52,011 nt of DNA from positions 1 through 52,011 of the forward strand of contig JAJCXO010000019.1 in assembly GCA_029263395.1 (NCBI GenBank), in the 5' to 3' direction. How positions within the stretch are numbered: position 1 is the stretch's first letter; each line of letters starts with the position of its first letter. Shown here in pieces: positions 43,729 to 52,011 of this stretch. Source of the stretch: Acidobacteriota bacterium (GTDB lineage: Bacteria; Acidobacteriota; Thermoanaerobaculia; Multivoradales; J023). The translations under genes and the position numbers were made by a program. The notes below the pieces were generated by a model. The model was not told where the DNA came from. It was given only the letters and a program-made list of their open reading frames with translations, and ran no database searches.

Positions 43729-46359
43729 ATGGATATGAACCGATTGACCCAAAAGTCCCAGGAGGCAGTGCAGGCAGCCCAGGCGCTGGCGGTCCGGCAC
43801 GGTCACCAACAGATCGATGGCGAGCACTTGCTGCTGGCGTTGTTGGAAGAAGGTGGGCTGGTTGCCCGCTTGTTGGAAAAGATGGAGATCACCGGCGACG
43901 CAATGCGGCAGGCGGTGACCCAAGAGCTCGATCGTCTGCCGCAGGTTGGTGGCCCGGGGGCCGAACCCGGCAAGATTTTTGTCACCCAGCGCTTCGAAAA
44001 GTTGATGCTCGCGGCGCAGCAAGAAGCCAAGCGGCTCAAAGACGAATACGTCTCCGTGGAACATCTTGCCCTGGCGCTGATCGAAGAAGGTTCGAAGACC
44101 ACCGCCGGCAAGCTGCTCGCGCAATGGGGTGTCGATCGCAACCGATTCCTGCAGGCGCTGCAAGCCGTACGCGGCCACCAGCGGGTGACCAGCGCCAATC
44201 CCGAGGACGCCTACGAGGCACTCGAGAAGTACGGAGTCGATCTGGTCGCCGAAGCGCGCAACGGTAAGCTCGATCCAGTGATTGGGCGTGACTCAGAGAT
44301 CCGACGGGTGGTGCGCATTCTGTCGCGCAAAACCAAGAACAACCCGGTGCTGATCGGGGAGCCCGGTGTCGGTAAAACCGCCATCGTCGAAGGTCTGGCA
44401 CAACGTATTGTGCGCGGTGATGTGCCGGAGTGGCTCAAAGACCGTTCGGTCTTCTCCCTCGATATGGGGTCACTGCTAGCGGGTGCCAAATATCGTGGCG
44501 AGTTCGAGGAGCGGCTCAAAGCCGTCTTGAACGAGATCAAGCAGAGCGAAGGTCGGGTGCTGCTGTTTATCGACGAGATCCACAACATCGTCGGTGCCGG
44601 CAAAACCGAAGGTTCCACCGACGCCGGCAACTTGCTCAAGCCGATGTTGGCCCGCGGTGAGTTGCACTGCATCGGTGCTACCACCCTCGACGAACATCGA
44701 AAGCACATCGAAAAGGATGCTGCGCTCGAGCGTCGGTTCCAGCCGGTAGTGGTCGACGCGCCGTCGGTCGAAGATACAGTGTCGATCCTGCGCGGTTTGA
44801 AGGAACGTTACGAAGTCCACCATGGGGTGAGCATCCAGGACAACGCTCTGGTGGCGTCGGCCATGTTGTCGAACCGCTACATCACCGATCGGTTCCTGCC
44901 CGACAAGGCGATCGATCTGGTCGACGAAGCCTGCGCCATGATCCGCACCGAAATCGACTCCATGCCCGCCGAGCTCGACGAAGTCACCCGCCGGGTGATG
45001 CAGCTCGAGATCGAAGCGGCAGCCCTCAAGAAGGAGAAGGACAAAGCCTCCAAAGCCCGGCTATCGAGCCTGCGCAAGGAGTTGGCTGACTTCAAGGAGC
45101 AGGCTGATGAGATGCGGGCCCAGTGGGAGAGCGAAAAGTCGTCCATCCTCGGGGTCAACAAGCTGCGCGAGGAGATCGAGAAAGTGCGGCAGGAGATCGA
45201 GGTTGCCGAGCGCGAGTACGATCTCAACCGTGCGGCGCAGCTGAAATACAGTCGGCTGACCGGTCTCGAGCAACAGTTGGCGGAGGCTGAAGAGCGTGCC
45301 GCCGAGCCTCAGGCTGCAGGGCGCTTGCTACGCGAGGAAGTGACCGAAAACGAGATTGCCGACATCGTCTCCAAATGGACCGGCATTCCCGTCACCCGGC
45401 TGGTGGAAGGCGAGCGCGAGAAGCTGCTCAAGCTCGACCAAATCTTGCATCGGCGGGTGATCGGTCAAGACGAAGCGGTGCAGCTGGTGGCGGATTCGGT
45501 GATCCGGGCGCGCTCCGGCATCAAAGATCCGCGACGGCCGATCGGCTCGTTCATCTTCCTCGGTCCCACCGGGGTCGGCAAAACCGAACTCGCCAAAACC
45601 CTGGCCGAGGCGTTGTTCGACTCCGAAGACAACATGGTGCGGATCGACATGTCCGAGTACATGGAAAAACACTCCGTGTCGAAGTTGATCGGTGCTCCTC
45701 CGGGTTACATCGGCTACGACGAAGGGGGCCAGCTCACCGAGGCCGTGCGGCGCAAGCCCTATTCGGTGATCCTCTTCGACGAAATCGAGAAGGCCCACCA
45801 CGATGTCTTCAACGTCCTGCTGCAAATCCTCGACGACGGTCGTGCCACCGATGCGCAGGGGCGTACCGTCGACTTCAAGAACACCGTCATCATCATGACC
45901 TCCAACATCGGCTCCCGGCACCTGCTCGAAGGGGTTACCGATCTCGGTGAGCTCACCGAGCCAGCGCGGGATGCGGTGATGGGTGAGCTGCGGGCCCACT
46001 TCCGGCCCGAGTTCCTCAACCGGGTCGACGACACCGTGCTTTTCACCCCGCTGCAACTCGACGAGATCAAGCAGATTGTTGGTCTGTTGACGCGGGACCT
46101 CAGCCATCGGCTGGCCGAGCGCGGCGTCAAGCTTGAGCTGTCCGATGCCGCCCGCGAGCTGATCGCCCGCGAAGGCTACGATCCGGTCTACGGTGCGCGG
46201 CCGCTCAAGCGGTACCTCCAACACCAACTCGAAACCCGCATCGGTCGTGCCCTGATCGCTGGCGAAGTGGCCGAAGGCGGAACCGTCGATGTTGGGGTAG
46301 CTGCGGCTGGCGGGCTCGATGTCCGGATCCAGGCGTCGGAGGTGCCGGTAACAAGTTGA
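43729..46359 (+). CDS. clpB: ATP-dependent disaggregase ClpB
   Basis: An 876-residue Hsp100 chaperone that pulls proteins out of aggregates with DnaK. The N-domain shows two Clp_N repeats (residues 1-145). AAA-1 has Walker A GEPGVGKT and Walker [10 protein letters not shown]. The coiled-coil middle domain (about 410-525) is rich in Lys/Glu. AAA-2 has GPTGVGKT and [25 protein letters not shown]. The C-terminal D2-small domain is complete. Preceding J-protein and ClpB are in the same direction, 167 nt apart. Confidence 0.97.
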   Translation: MDMNRLTQKSQEAVQAAQALAVRHGHQQIDGEHLLLALLEEGGLVARLLEKMEITGDAMRQAVTQELDRLPQVGGPGAEPGKIFVTQRFEKLMLAAQQEAKRLKDEYVSVEHLALALIEEGSKTTAGKLLAQWGVDRNRFLQALQAVRGHQRVTSANPEDAYEALEKYGVDLVAEARNGKLDPVIGRDSEIRRVVRILSRKTKNNPVLIGEPGVGKTAIVEGLAQRIVRGDVPEWLKDRSVFSLDMGSLLAGAKYRGEFEERLKAVLNEIKQSEGRVLLFIDEIHNIVGAGKTEGSTDAGNLLKPMLARGELHCIGATTLDEHRKHIEKDAALERRFQPVVVDAPSVEDTVSILRGLKERYEVHHGVSIQDNALVASAMLSNRYITDRFLPDKAIDLVDEACAMIRTEIDSMPAELDEVTRRVMQLEIEAAALKKEKDKASKARLSSLRKELADFKEQADEMRAQWESEKSSILGVNKLREEIEKVRQEIEVAEREYDLNRAAQLKYSRLTGLEQQLAEAEERAAEPQAAGRLLREEVTENEIADIVSKWTGIPVTRLVEGEREKLLKLDQILHRRVIGQDEAVQLVADSVIRARSGIKDPRRPIGSFIFLGPTGVGKTELAKTLAEALFDSEDNMVRIDMSEYMEKHSVSKLIGAPPGYIGYDEGGQLTEAVRRKPYSVILFDEIEKAHHDVFNVLLQILDDGRATDAQGRTVDFKNTVIIMTSNIGSRHLLEGVTDLGELTEPARDAVMGELRAHFRPEFLNRVDDTVLFTPLQLDEIKQIVGLLTRDLSHRLAERGVKLELSDAARELIAREGYDPVYGARPLKRYLQHQLETRIGRALIAGEVAEGGTVDVGVAAAGGLDVRIQASEVPVTS

Positions 46360-46389
46360 AGATCGTCGGTACGGCGACGGTCGTGGTGT

Positions 46390-46425
46390 CAGGCCAAGCC
46401 AGATTGCTGGCTTGGCCTGTCTCTT
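46390..46425 (+). terminator. Rho-independent terminator after clpB
   Basis: A perfect 13-bp stem (CAGGCCAAGCCAG with CTGGCTTGGCCTG) around ATTG, followed by TCTCTTTT. It lies 30 nt after the clpB stop. Confidence 0.9.
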
Positions 46426-46504
46426 TTGGTGGGTAGCGCGAAACTTGGGTACGGTACCTCTAGGCCTGTCGGCCAAGGTCACCTATCAGCGGTTATGCCC
46501 CTGT

Positions 46505-46510
46505 CATACT
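46505..46510 (+). promoter_or_regulatory. Candidate -10 box for a leaderless antitoxin transcript
   Basis: CATACT lies 6 nt before the ATG at 46517, with no Shine-Dalgarno in between. It matches the arrangement seen before 19068 and 32255. Confidence 0.3.
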
Positions 46511-46516
46511 CGGGCT

Positions 46517-46753
46517 ATGAAGACCACGATTTTGCTACCAGATCCTCTCTTCCAGTCTGCTGAAGAGTTGGCGGCGCGTCTCGGGATGTCTCGGAACCAA
46601 CTTTATGCCAGAGCAGTAGAGACATTTGTACAGACTCACCTTGCGGATGACATCACCGAGGCTCTGGATCGCGTTTATGCGACCGAACGCTCGGAGTTGG
46701 CCCCTGTGCTTGCGAAAATGCAATCTGCCTCGCTGTCCACCGAGGACTGGTAG
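46517..46753 (+). CDS. MazE-like ribbon-helix-helix antitoxin
   Basis: A 78-residue antitoxin: MKTTILLPDPLFQSAEELAARLGMSRNQLYARAVETFV is the DNA-binding part, ending QSASLSTEDW, the usual tail of MazE proteins paired with MazF. The toxin that normally follows is present only as a broken remnant, so this is now an orphan antitoxin. Confidence 0.85.
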   Translation: MKTTILLPDPLFQSAEELAARLGMSRNQLYARAVETFVQTHLADDITEALDRVYATERSELAPVLAKMQSASLSTEDW

Positions 46754-46995
46754 TTCGCCGTGGCGAAGCCTGATGGGCTTTGCTGCCAGAGCCGGTAGGC
46801 TCGCGCCAAACGCTGAGGAAGGTCGCCCAAGCGTCTCGGATCATCGTGCTGCCGCTGAGGAAAGTGCCGGACCGTCTCGTGTCGCCGTGCTCACCGTTGA
46901 GAGCGGGACTAAAGTTTCGTGCTATCGATGTCGTCCCTAAGGGACTCAGAACGAGTCCAAGAATCGCAGATTTTGATCTTTTTGACCGACTTTAG
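46753..46995 (+). pseudogene. Decayed mazF toxin remnant
   Basis: Directly after the antitoxin, the frame reads VRRGEA-stop-WALLPEPVGS, the opening of MazF (RRGEVWWA.LPEPVGS). The start codon position is GTT instead of GTG (overlapping the antitoxin stop) and the first Trp of the WW pair is TGA. The rest of the frame to the TAG at 46993-46995 no longer matches MazF well (a frameshift near 46805 is likely). This is a toxin lost by mutation, with the antitoxin still intact. Confidence 0.65.
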
Positions 46996-47310
46996 CCCGT
47001 CAACTTTTTGCCAAAGCCGTTCTTGACCGCCAAAAACGCTTTCGGCAAAATGCCATTGAGCCTTATGACCGCTAAGAACGGCTTGGGCAAACTGCTATTG
47101 AGCTTTATGACCGCCAAGAACGCCTTTGGAGAAAAATAAAGGCGTCCTCAGCCGACCACAGAGAGCCTGGGGAAATGATCAGAGCGTCCGTGGCCGTTCA
47201 CAACGCTCTTGGAAAAAATCCAGAGCCTCCTCAGTGGCCCATAGGAGGCTCGAGAAAAATCCCGAGACTTTGTCGGCCGTCCACGACCTAGTTGGGGAAA
47301 TCCAACAAAG
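46990..47310 (+). repeat. Array of ~42-nt hairpin-forming repeat units
   Basis: TGACCG occurs at 46983, 47024, 47066 and 47108 (spacing 41-42 nt), and the same period continues as hairpins with A-rich loops: centres at about 47049, 47091, 47132, 47174, 47216, 47257 and 47298. Clear stems include ACGCCTTT/AAAGGCGT (47120-47145), GCTCT(T)GG/CCAGAGC (47205-47226), AGGCTCG/CGAGACT with one mismatch (47246-47269) and GTTGG/CCAAC (47291-47306). Stem sequences differ between units while pairing is kept. A 73-residue ORF (47126-47347) crosses the array but the unit length is not a multiple of three, so it is not a credible gene. Confidence 0.65.
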
Positions 47311-47694
47311 CGACCGGCCTCGCGTGCTCCCGAAAGTCGACTCCTAGAAGTGTGATGGACCTCCGCGGCCACGCGCCGCGAGGGTTTCACACGCTTTCGG
47401 AGCCGGTTTCTCGAGACATCCGTGGCTTGCAGCGGAGATCGCCGAGCGCATTCGATGCCTACACCTGATAGAAGACGGAAAACGGTCTCCCGATCTTTCG
47501 GGCTCGACTAAAATAGTCGTAACTCGGTTACGCTGGTACGGCAGGCCGAAGTAGCCGCCGGGCGGAACCAAATTTGCGTACGAATCGGCAGGGGATAAAG
47601 TGAAGGATTGATACGTTTCAGACGACGAAGATCAGAATTGGACAGAACAAGTCATCGCAGATCAACACCCTCCCCGTCACGGGTTGAGATCGAC
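47311..47694. other. Gene-poor stretch after the repeat array
   Basis: About 380 nt between the repeat array and a small ORF. No recognised gene, promoter or terminator. Confidence 0.35.
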
Positions 47695-47886
47695 ATGAAC
47701 GCTCGAACCCCTAAACGGAATTCAAAGCGGGCGAACCTAAACGATCTCGATGTTCTGGAACTTGCCCGTCTACGTGAAAAGCTCTGCAATCTCGATGCTT
47801 CAGTTTTTCCCGTGCGATACGAAACAGACTTCCTTGGCAGTGACGACAACTTGATCGCCGGGGCGTTTTCGGGGCCGACGGGTTGA
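47695..47886 (+). CDS. Small hypothetical protein
   Basis: A 63-residue ORF from ATG 47695 (frame open to 47608). It begins basic (MNARTPKRNSKRANLNDLDVLELARLREKLCN) with a possible helix, and ends GAFSGPTG. The Shine-Dalgarno is weak and no family is recognised. It may be a false prediction. Confidence 0.25.
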   Translation: MNARTPKRNSKRANLNDLDVLELARLREKLCNLDASVFPVRYETDFLGSDDNLIAGAFSGPTG

Positions 47887-47946
47887 AGGGTTAGTTTCAG
47901 AGTTGCTACTTGTGGTCAGCCCCTCAACTCAAACCGTTAAACACAC

Positions 47947-48861
47947 ATGGCTCTGGCGAGAAAGGGATCGAGGACGATCGACGTCGATGGCGTCGAAGGA
48001 CTACGGATCTTGAGCTACCATCTAGCCGTGAAGCACAACCTCAAAGTTCTGACCTGGAACCTCTGGTTTGGCGAATTCGAGCTGATGGCCAGGCTCGAGG
48101 CAGCCCTAGCCATCATTCGCAGCCACGATCCAGATGTGATCGCCCTGCAGGAAGTGGTTCCGGAGACACTCGAGCACATTTGTGACACGCCGTGGATCCG
48201 AGACGGTTACCACTTGTCCGACTCGACGGGCGAGACGATCGAGGGCTACGGGACGGTGCTGCTGACCCGTGTCTTGCCAGCGCAGCAAACCATTCTGGAC
48301 TTCCCGAGTGTCATGGGGCGTAAGCTGGTGTCCGCTGACATCCCTGTCGGCACATCCATGCTCCGGGTGGGGACGGTCCATCTCGAAAGCCTGGAGAGTA
48401 CGCCTGCTCGACTGGACCAACTCGACATCAGTTTCCCATTCCTGAGGGAAGCCGATGCGGCCATTTTGATGGGGGACTTCAACTTCGACCCGGCGGACCC
48501 CGAAGAAGCTTTTATCCCAGAGGACTTCACCGACCTGTGGGCACTGCTTCATCCAGAGTCCAATGGTTGGACACGAGATACCGATGCCAACGTGATGGCA
48601 GCACTCTTCTCCGAGCGACCCAAGGCCAGGAGAATCGATCGCATACTTCTGCGGTCGGGTACGACAGGGTCGCACGGAACAGGGTCGCACGGAACAGGTT
48701 CACACAGAACAGGGTGGCGGGGGACTGAAATACAACTTGTCGGTACCAAGCCATGCACCGCCGACGATCCGACCCTGTTTCCGTCGGACCACTTTGGCCT
48801 GGTGGCCTGTCTCGAGATGGAGACTCCTCCCCAGGGTTGCGCTGCGCTGACCCTGGGCTGA
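47947..48861 (+). CDS. Endonuclease/exonuclease/phosphatase-family enzyme (TDP2-like)
   Basis: A 304-residue EEP-fold phosphodiesterase. The motif series TWNLW, ALQEV, GTVHLES, MGDFNFDP, RRIDRILL and PSDHFGL matches the tyrosyl-DNA phosphodiesterase 2-like branch. The metal-binding Glu (LQEV), Asp and Asn (GDFN) and final DH pair are present. The true start may be GTG 48027, because no Shine-Dalgarno precedes ATG 47947 and the EEP domain starts close to residue 27. A 15-nt repeat at 48664-48708 inserts TGSHG repeats in a loop before the last strands. The substrate is unknown (DNA or phosphoesters). Confidence 0.82.
   Translation: MALARKGSRTIDVDGVEGLRILSYHLAVKHNLKVLTWNLWFGEFELMARLEAALAIIRSHDPDVIALQEVVPETLEHICDTPWIRDGYHLSDSTGETIEGYGTVLLTRVLPAQQTILDFPSVMGRKLVSADIPVGTSMLRVGTVHLESLESTPARLDQLDISFPFLREADAAILMGDFNFDPADPEEAFIPEDFTDLWALLHPESNGWTRDTDANVMAALFSERPKARRIDRILLRSGTTGSHGTGSHGTGSHRTGWRGTEIQLVGTKPCTADDPTLFPSDHFGLVACLEMETPPQGCAALTLG
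48664..48708. repeat. In-frame 15-nt tandem repeat in the EEP-family gene
   Basis: ACAGGGTCGCACGGA occurs twice exactly, then as ACAGGTTCACACAGA, then a partial copy. It encodes a TGSHG repeat. Confidence 0.9.
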
Positions 48862-49016
48862 TGGATGCAACCCCTTTGGGGTAAAGAGATGAGACTTGCC
48901 TAGTCCCACGTGAGTTCCAGTCCCTTGCGTTACCGGAGCGCCACGAAGACTCGGCGCAGTTGGTCAATCTGCGGGCTGCTACCTTCGACTTCGTTGCTGA
49001 GGTGTTTGCCGTGGAC

Positions 49017-51761
49017 TCAATCGGCCCGTAGCGCCCGCAGCGGGTCAACCCGTAGCGCCCGCAGGGCTGGAAAGGCCGAGGCGGCCAGTGCCACGGCGAC
49101 AAAGCCGAGGGCGACGCCGAGCAGCAGCCAGGGTTCGAGTGGACGAATGCCGAGCAGTAGGCTGGATAGCCAGCGGGTGGTCCACCAAGCGCCGAGAAGT
49201 CCGAGCGCAACGCCACCGAGGCTCAGTCGCAAGCCGCGGTCCAGGACCATGGTGACGATCGACCGCCAGCTGGCTCCGAGGGCGACGCGGAGCCCGATCT
49301 CGCGGGTTCGTCGTGCGACGTGACTCGACAGCACACCGTAGATCCCCAGCGTAGCCAGCAACAGAGCGAGGCCTGCAAAGGCGCCCATCATTCGCATGTT
49401 GAAACGTTGCGACGCAACCGAGGTATCAATCCATTGTTCCATGGTCGTGACGTCGACGGGGATGGTCGGATCGAGCGTCCAGATCTGCTCGCGGATGGTG
49501 GCGGCCGCCGGGGTTGCCGCGTCTGAGAAGCGAACCAGTGCCTTCATCCGCGGCCACGGCATCTGTCGGTAGGGAAGATAGATCCGGGGTTTGACCGGCC
49601 CGGCCGCGGCGTCGGCGCGGACGTTGGCGACCACCCCGATAATCTGGTGCTCGACCGGTTGCTCGTCACCAAAATAGGCTGGATGGGTGAGGCGTTGGTG
49701 CAGTGGATCCATCGCCGGTAAGAACGTCTCAACGAAGGCCTCGTTGACTACCGCCAGACCTTGGGATGCGCCAGCTCGAGCTGCGTCGGATGGGAAGTCG
49801 GCGCCAGCAACCAGTTGGATGCCGGCGGCGCGAAAGAAGCCGGGGCTGGTCGAGCGGAGCAGGGCTTGCGGTGATTTGCCACCTTCCTGGATCGGCTGGC
49901 CGACGAGTTCGAAAGGCATGCGAAAGCCAAAGTCTTGCATCGGGTGGAAGTTGGTCAACGCCACGGCCTCCACCCCCGGCAGATCCGCCAGCGTTGCGCG
50001 CACCTCCTGGTAGAAGGCGACCCGCTGCTCACGGGTATCGCGGTGGTTCGGTGGGCTGAGATCAACAGTGAGCACGTCGTCCGTCGTGAATCCGCGATCG
50101 GCGCCTTGGATGTGAACAAAAGTGGCGGTCAGCAGGCCCGCGCTCACCACCAGCAGGGTCGCCATGGCGATTTGAGCGACCGCAAAGAGCTGCTGCAGCT
50201 GCTGGCCTTGACGGCCGAGGGTCGTCCGTGAGCCGTGCAGAGCGCGCGCCGGGTCGAACCGGACGGCACGCAGCGCCGGGATCAAGCCAAACAAGATCCC
50301 GACGACCACGGTCACGGCGAGCATGACCGCGGCGACGCGCAGGTCCAGGCGCACCTCCGCCAGCCGTGGTAGATCGGCTGGACTGATCAGCACCATGAGC
50401 CGTAGCAGCCAGCTCCCGAGGCCCAGGCCGAGGAGGCCGCCGCAGGCCGCCACCACCACACTCTCCGTCAGAACCTGGGTCATCATGCGCCGGCGGCCGG
50501 CACCCAGCGCCGTGCGGATCGCGAGTTCTCGGGATCTGGCGGCACCCTGTACCAGCTGCAGATTGGCAACATTGGCGCAGGCGATGGCAAGTACCGCGAC
50601 GACCGCCGCCAGCAAGAGCCAGAAGGGTCGACGCACGTCCTTGACCATCATTGCTTGTAACGGCTGGACCCAGCCGGTCATCCGTTCGGTGTCGCGGTCG
50701 GCGGGTGGCAACCGCGACAGGATCGAGGCGACCTCTGCCGACGCCTGTTCCACAGTTACGTCCGGGTGCAACCGCGCCACCACTTGCAGCTCGCGGTCGT
50801 CGTCCTGGTTTTCGTCCTCTGTGAACGGACGCCACAACATCGCCTCCTGCGGATAGCGCAAGGCTCTCGGCATGACGCCTACGACCTGATGGGGCTCACC
50901 TTGAATCGAAAGCGTTTCGCCGACAACCTCTCGGCGGCCGCCATAACGCGTCTGCCAGAGGTTATGACTGAGGACGACGACAGGTGCTCCGCGGGCATAT
51001 TCTTCGTCCAGGACTCCTCGCCCGAGGCTCGGGCCGACGCCGATGACGTCGAAGAAGCCCCTCGACACCCGAGCGATAACAACACCTCGAGGCGTGCCCG
51101 CGCTGTCGTGCAAGTCGCGTGGTGCCAGCGACACGGCAGCGATTTCGACGAACGCACGGTGGTGCTCACGCAGCACGTTCAGCTCGTCGATGGTCGTCTC
51201 CAAGAATCGCCGGTTGCCGTCAGGCAGGGCACTCCAGACGCGCACCAAGCGGTCGGAATCGGCAAACGGCAGGGGCCGCAAGAGGATCGTATCGATCAAC
51301 GAGAACACCGCCGCGTTGACTCCGATGCCAAGCCCAATAGTGAGCACCGCGATTGCGGTGAAGCCGGGGGACTTGGTCATTCTGCGCCCAGCATGGCGAA
51401 GGTCGGCGATCATTTGCTGCATCCAGTGATCTCCTTTCCCGGAAGCTCCTGCCACCAACGGCTGCCGGTGTCGACGTCGCGTCATATGCCGCATGATCCC
51501 GTGGCGGTGCTCCACCAAGGCGCACCCGAGGGATGCGGCCAGGGTAGTTCCCCACCACCTCGCCAGCGCTACCCGACCACGGGTCTGGGCGGCGGTGATC
51601 TCCTGCTCGAGTGCTGCGATCATCTCCGCCCCGAAGCGGTCCTTGAAAGCTCGTGGATAGAGACTTACCAGCAGACCGAGCCAGCGTGCGCGCCTGATTG
51701 TCCTCGACTCGCTGTTGCGTCGCATCCCGGTGCCGCGTCTCATCCCGATGCCGCGTCTCAT
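49017..51761 (-). CDS. ADOP-type duplicated orphan ABC permease (FtsX/MacB fold)
   Basis: A 914-residue integral membrane protein of the acidobacterial duplicated orphan permease type. An N-terminal region (about residues 1-110) precedes two FtsX/MacB halves, each with an opening helix (FTAIAVLTIGLGIGVNAAVFSLIDT) and a large periplasmic domain; permease cores include VLAIACANVANLQLVQGAARSRELAIRTALGAGRRRMM and the C-terminal REIGLRVALGASWRSIV. No ATPase is encoded next to it. Three nearly identical 18-nt repeats at the 5' end encode GMRRG(I/T), so the start could be 51761, 51743 or 51725. The start overlaps the PadR stop (ATGA). Confidence 0.9.
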   Translation of the reverse strand: MRRGIGMRRGTGMRRNSESRTIRRARWLGLLVSLYPRAFKDRFGAEMIAALEQEITAAQTRGRVALARWWGTTLAASLGCALVEHRHGIMRHMTRRRHRQPLVAGASGKGDHWMQQMIADLRHAGRRMTKSPGFTAIAVLTIGLGIGVNAAVFSLIDTILLRPLPFADSDRLVRVWSALPDGNRRFLETTIDELNVLREHHRAFVEIAAVSLAPRDLHDSAGTPRGVVIARVSRGFFDVIGVGPSLGRGVLDEEYARGAPVVVLSHNLWQTRYGGRREVVGETLSIQGEPHQVVGVMPRALRYPQEAMLWRPFTEDENQDDDRELQVVARLHPDVTVEQASAEVASILSRLPPADRDTERMTGWVQPLQAMMVKDVRRPFWLLLAAVVAVLAIACANVANLQLVQGAARSRELAIRTALGAGRRRMMTQVLTESVVVAACGGLLGLGLGSWLLRLMVLISPADLPRLAEVRLDLRVAAVMLAVTVVVGILFGLIPALRAVRFDPARALHGSRTTLGRQGQQLQQLFAVAQIAMATLLVVSAGLLTATFVHIQGADRGFTTDDVLTVDLSPPNHRDTREQRVAFYQEVRATLADLPGVEAVALTNFHPMQDFGFRMPFELVGQPIQEGGKSPQALLRSTSPGFFRAAGIQLVAGADFPSDAARAGASQGLAVVNEAFVETFLPAMDPLHQRLTHPAYFGDEQPVEHQIIGVVANVRADAAAGPVKPRIYLPYRQMPWPRMKALVRFSDAATPAAATIREQIWTLDPTIPVDVTTMEQWIDTSVASQRFNMRMMGAFAGLALLLATLGIYGVLSSHVARRTREIGLRVALGASWRSIVTMVLDRGLRLSLGGVALGLLGAWWTTRWLSSLLLGIRPLEPWLLLGVALGFVAVALAASAFPALRALRVDPLRALRAD

Positions 51762-51770
51762 CCTGATGCC
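51723..51770. repeat. 18-nt tandem repeat at the ADOP gene start
   Basis: CATCCCGGTGCCGCGTCT and CATCCCGATGCCGCGTCT are followed by a partial copy. On the minus strand each carries an ATG, so the number of repeats changes the number of possible start codons. Confidence 0.85.
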
Positions 51771-52011
51771 TTCACGGGATCGAGCAGGCCAAGATCGTGC
51801 CCCACCTGCAAGATATTCTGAAGGCGTCGCATCTCAGACTGCAAGATTTGTCGCCCCGACACGCTCAGCTCGTAATGCCGTCGTCGGGAGTCCTGCTCGT
51901 CCGTCGTCTTCGACTCCACGACCCAACCTTGATCGAGGAGCTTCTTCAGGTGCCGATAGAGGTGGCTCGTCCCTAGTTCGACCCCGCCATCGGACTGTTC
52001 CCGCACCGCCA
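51758..52011 (-). CDS. PadR-family transcriptional regulator, partial at the window edge
   Basis: The last ~84 residues of a PadR regulator; the 5' part is beyond the window. The winged-helix segment GVELGTSHLYRHLKKLLDQGWVVESKTTDEQDSRRRHYELSVSGRQIL is typical. PadR genes commonly sit just upstream of ADOP permeases in Acidobacteriota and control them. The stop overlaps the permease start. Confidence 0.88.
   Translation of the reverse strand, partial: AVREQSDGGVELGTSHLYRHLKKLLDQGWVVESKTTDEQDSRRRHYELSVSGRQILQSEMRRLQNILQVGHDLGLLDPVKASG

Noticed and set aside
46753-46995. The TGA in the mazF remnant as a second selenocysteine site.
   Set aside because: The frame also lost its start codon and later similarity, and no hairpin of the right spacing follows. 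Simple decay explains it.
46990-47310. A CRISPR array or integron attC array.
   Set aside because: Unit sequences are not conserved enough for CRISPR repeats with unique spacers, there are no cas genes, and no integrase or gene cassettes lie nearby.
47126-47347. A 73-residue ORF in the hairpin array as a gene.
   Set aside because: The repeat unit is not a multiple of three, so the ORF shifts across units; no ribosome-binding site; composition is repeat-driven.

Overview
The window looks like a chromosome fragment of a GC-rich member of the Acidobacteriota or a close relative. This is inferred from family content: a PadR regulator coupled to an 'ADOP'-type duplicated orphan permease, a Ser/Thr kinase with TPR repeats, long SdrD-like secreted proteins, a CRTAC1/UnbV repeat protein, and sparse operons. 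No rRNA, tRNA, phage, IS element or CRISPR array was seen.

Layout. 1-7 kb: a membrane Ser/Thr kinase, a small Cys-rich exported protein, a secreted M12B-like metalloprotease, an LCAT-like lipoprotein hydrolase and a VapBC pair. 7-15 kb: housekeeping and stress genes (GNAT, MscS, CoA-binding protein, a TerB-like/acyl-CoA oxidase fusion, a second GNAT, Ada, a membrane glutaredoxin, an exported trypsin-like protease). 15-21.5 kb: a histidine kinase with a sigma54 response regulator, then YqeY and SelB, the selenocysteine elongation factor. 22-32 kb: two very large paralogous secreted proteins, each closed by a near-identical strong terminator. 32-38.7 kb: a RiPP cluster of lasso-peptide type (PqqD-like protein, AsnB-like cyclase, precursor, phosphoribosyltransferase-PqqD fusion, HprK-like kinase, PRMT-like methyltransferase with a PqqD-like tail, and a convergent methyltransferase). 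No B2 leader peptidase or exporter is present. 38.7-42 kb: a FG-GAP/UnbV/thioredoxin protein on the minus strand, interrupted by one in-frame TGA. 42-46.5 kb: a short minus-strand transcript with a tiny ORF, then a CbpA-like J-protein and ClpB. 46.5-52 kb: a MazE-like antitoxin with a decayed mazF, a structured repeat array, an endonuclease/phosphatase-family enzyme, and ADOP/PadR.

Main discovery candidate. The TGA at 39856-39858 splits what is clearly one reading frame of about 1,082 codons. On the coding strand the next bases form a stable hairpin whose GGUC loop begins 17 nt after the UGA, close to the geometry of the E. coli fdhF SECIS element. SelB is encoded in the same window, so selenocysteine decoding is plausible in this organism. 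This would be a new kind of selenoprotein: a membrane-linked FG-GAP/UnbV protein ending in a TlpA-like thioredoxin domain.

Second candidate. In the lasso-type cluster the precursor (34701-34895) matches the YxxPx(L/V)xxxGxxxxxT leader rule and predicts an S1-D8 ring. Its enzyme set is unusual: three PqqD-like domains (one alone, one fused to a phosphoribosyltransferase, one on a PRMT-like enzyme), an HprK-like kinase, and no recognisable leader protease.

Other structure. Six short 15/18-nt tandem arrays recur, five of them in frame inside genes. A noncoding array of ~42-nt units at 46990-47310 folds into successive hairpins whose stems change by compensating substitutions.
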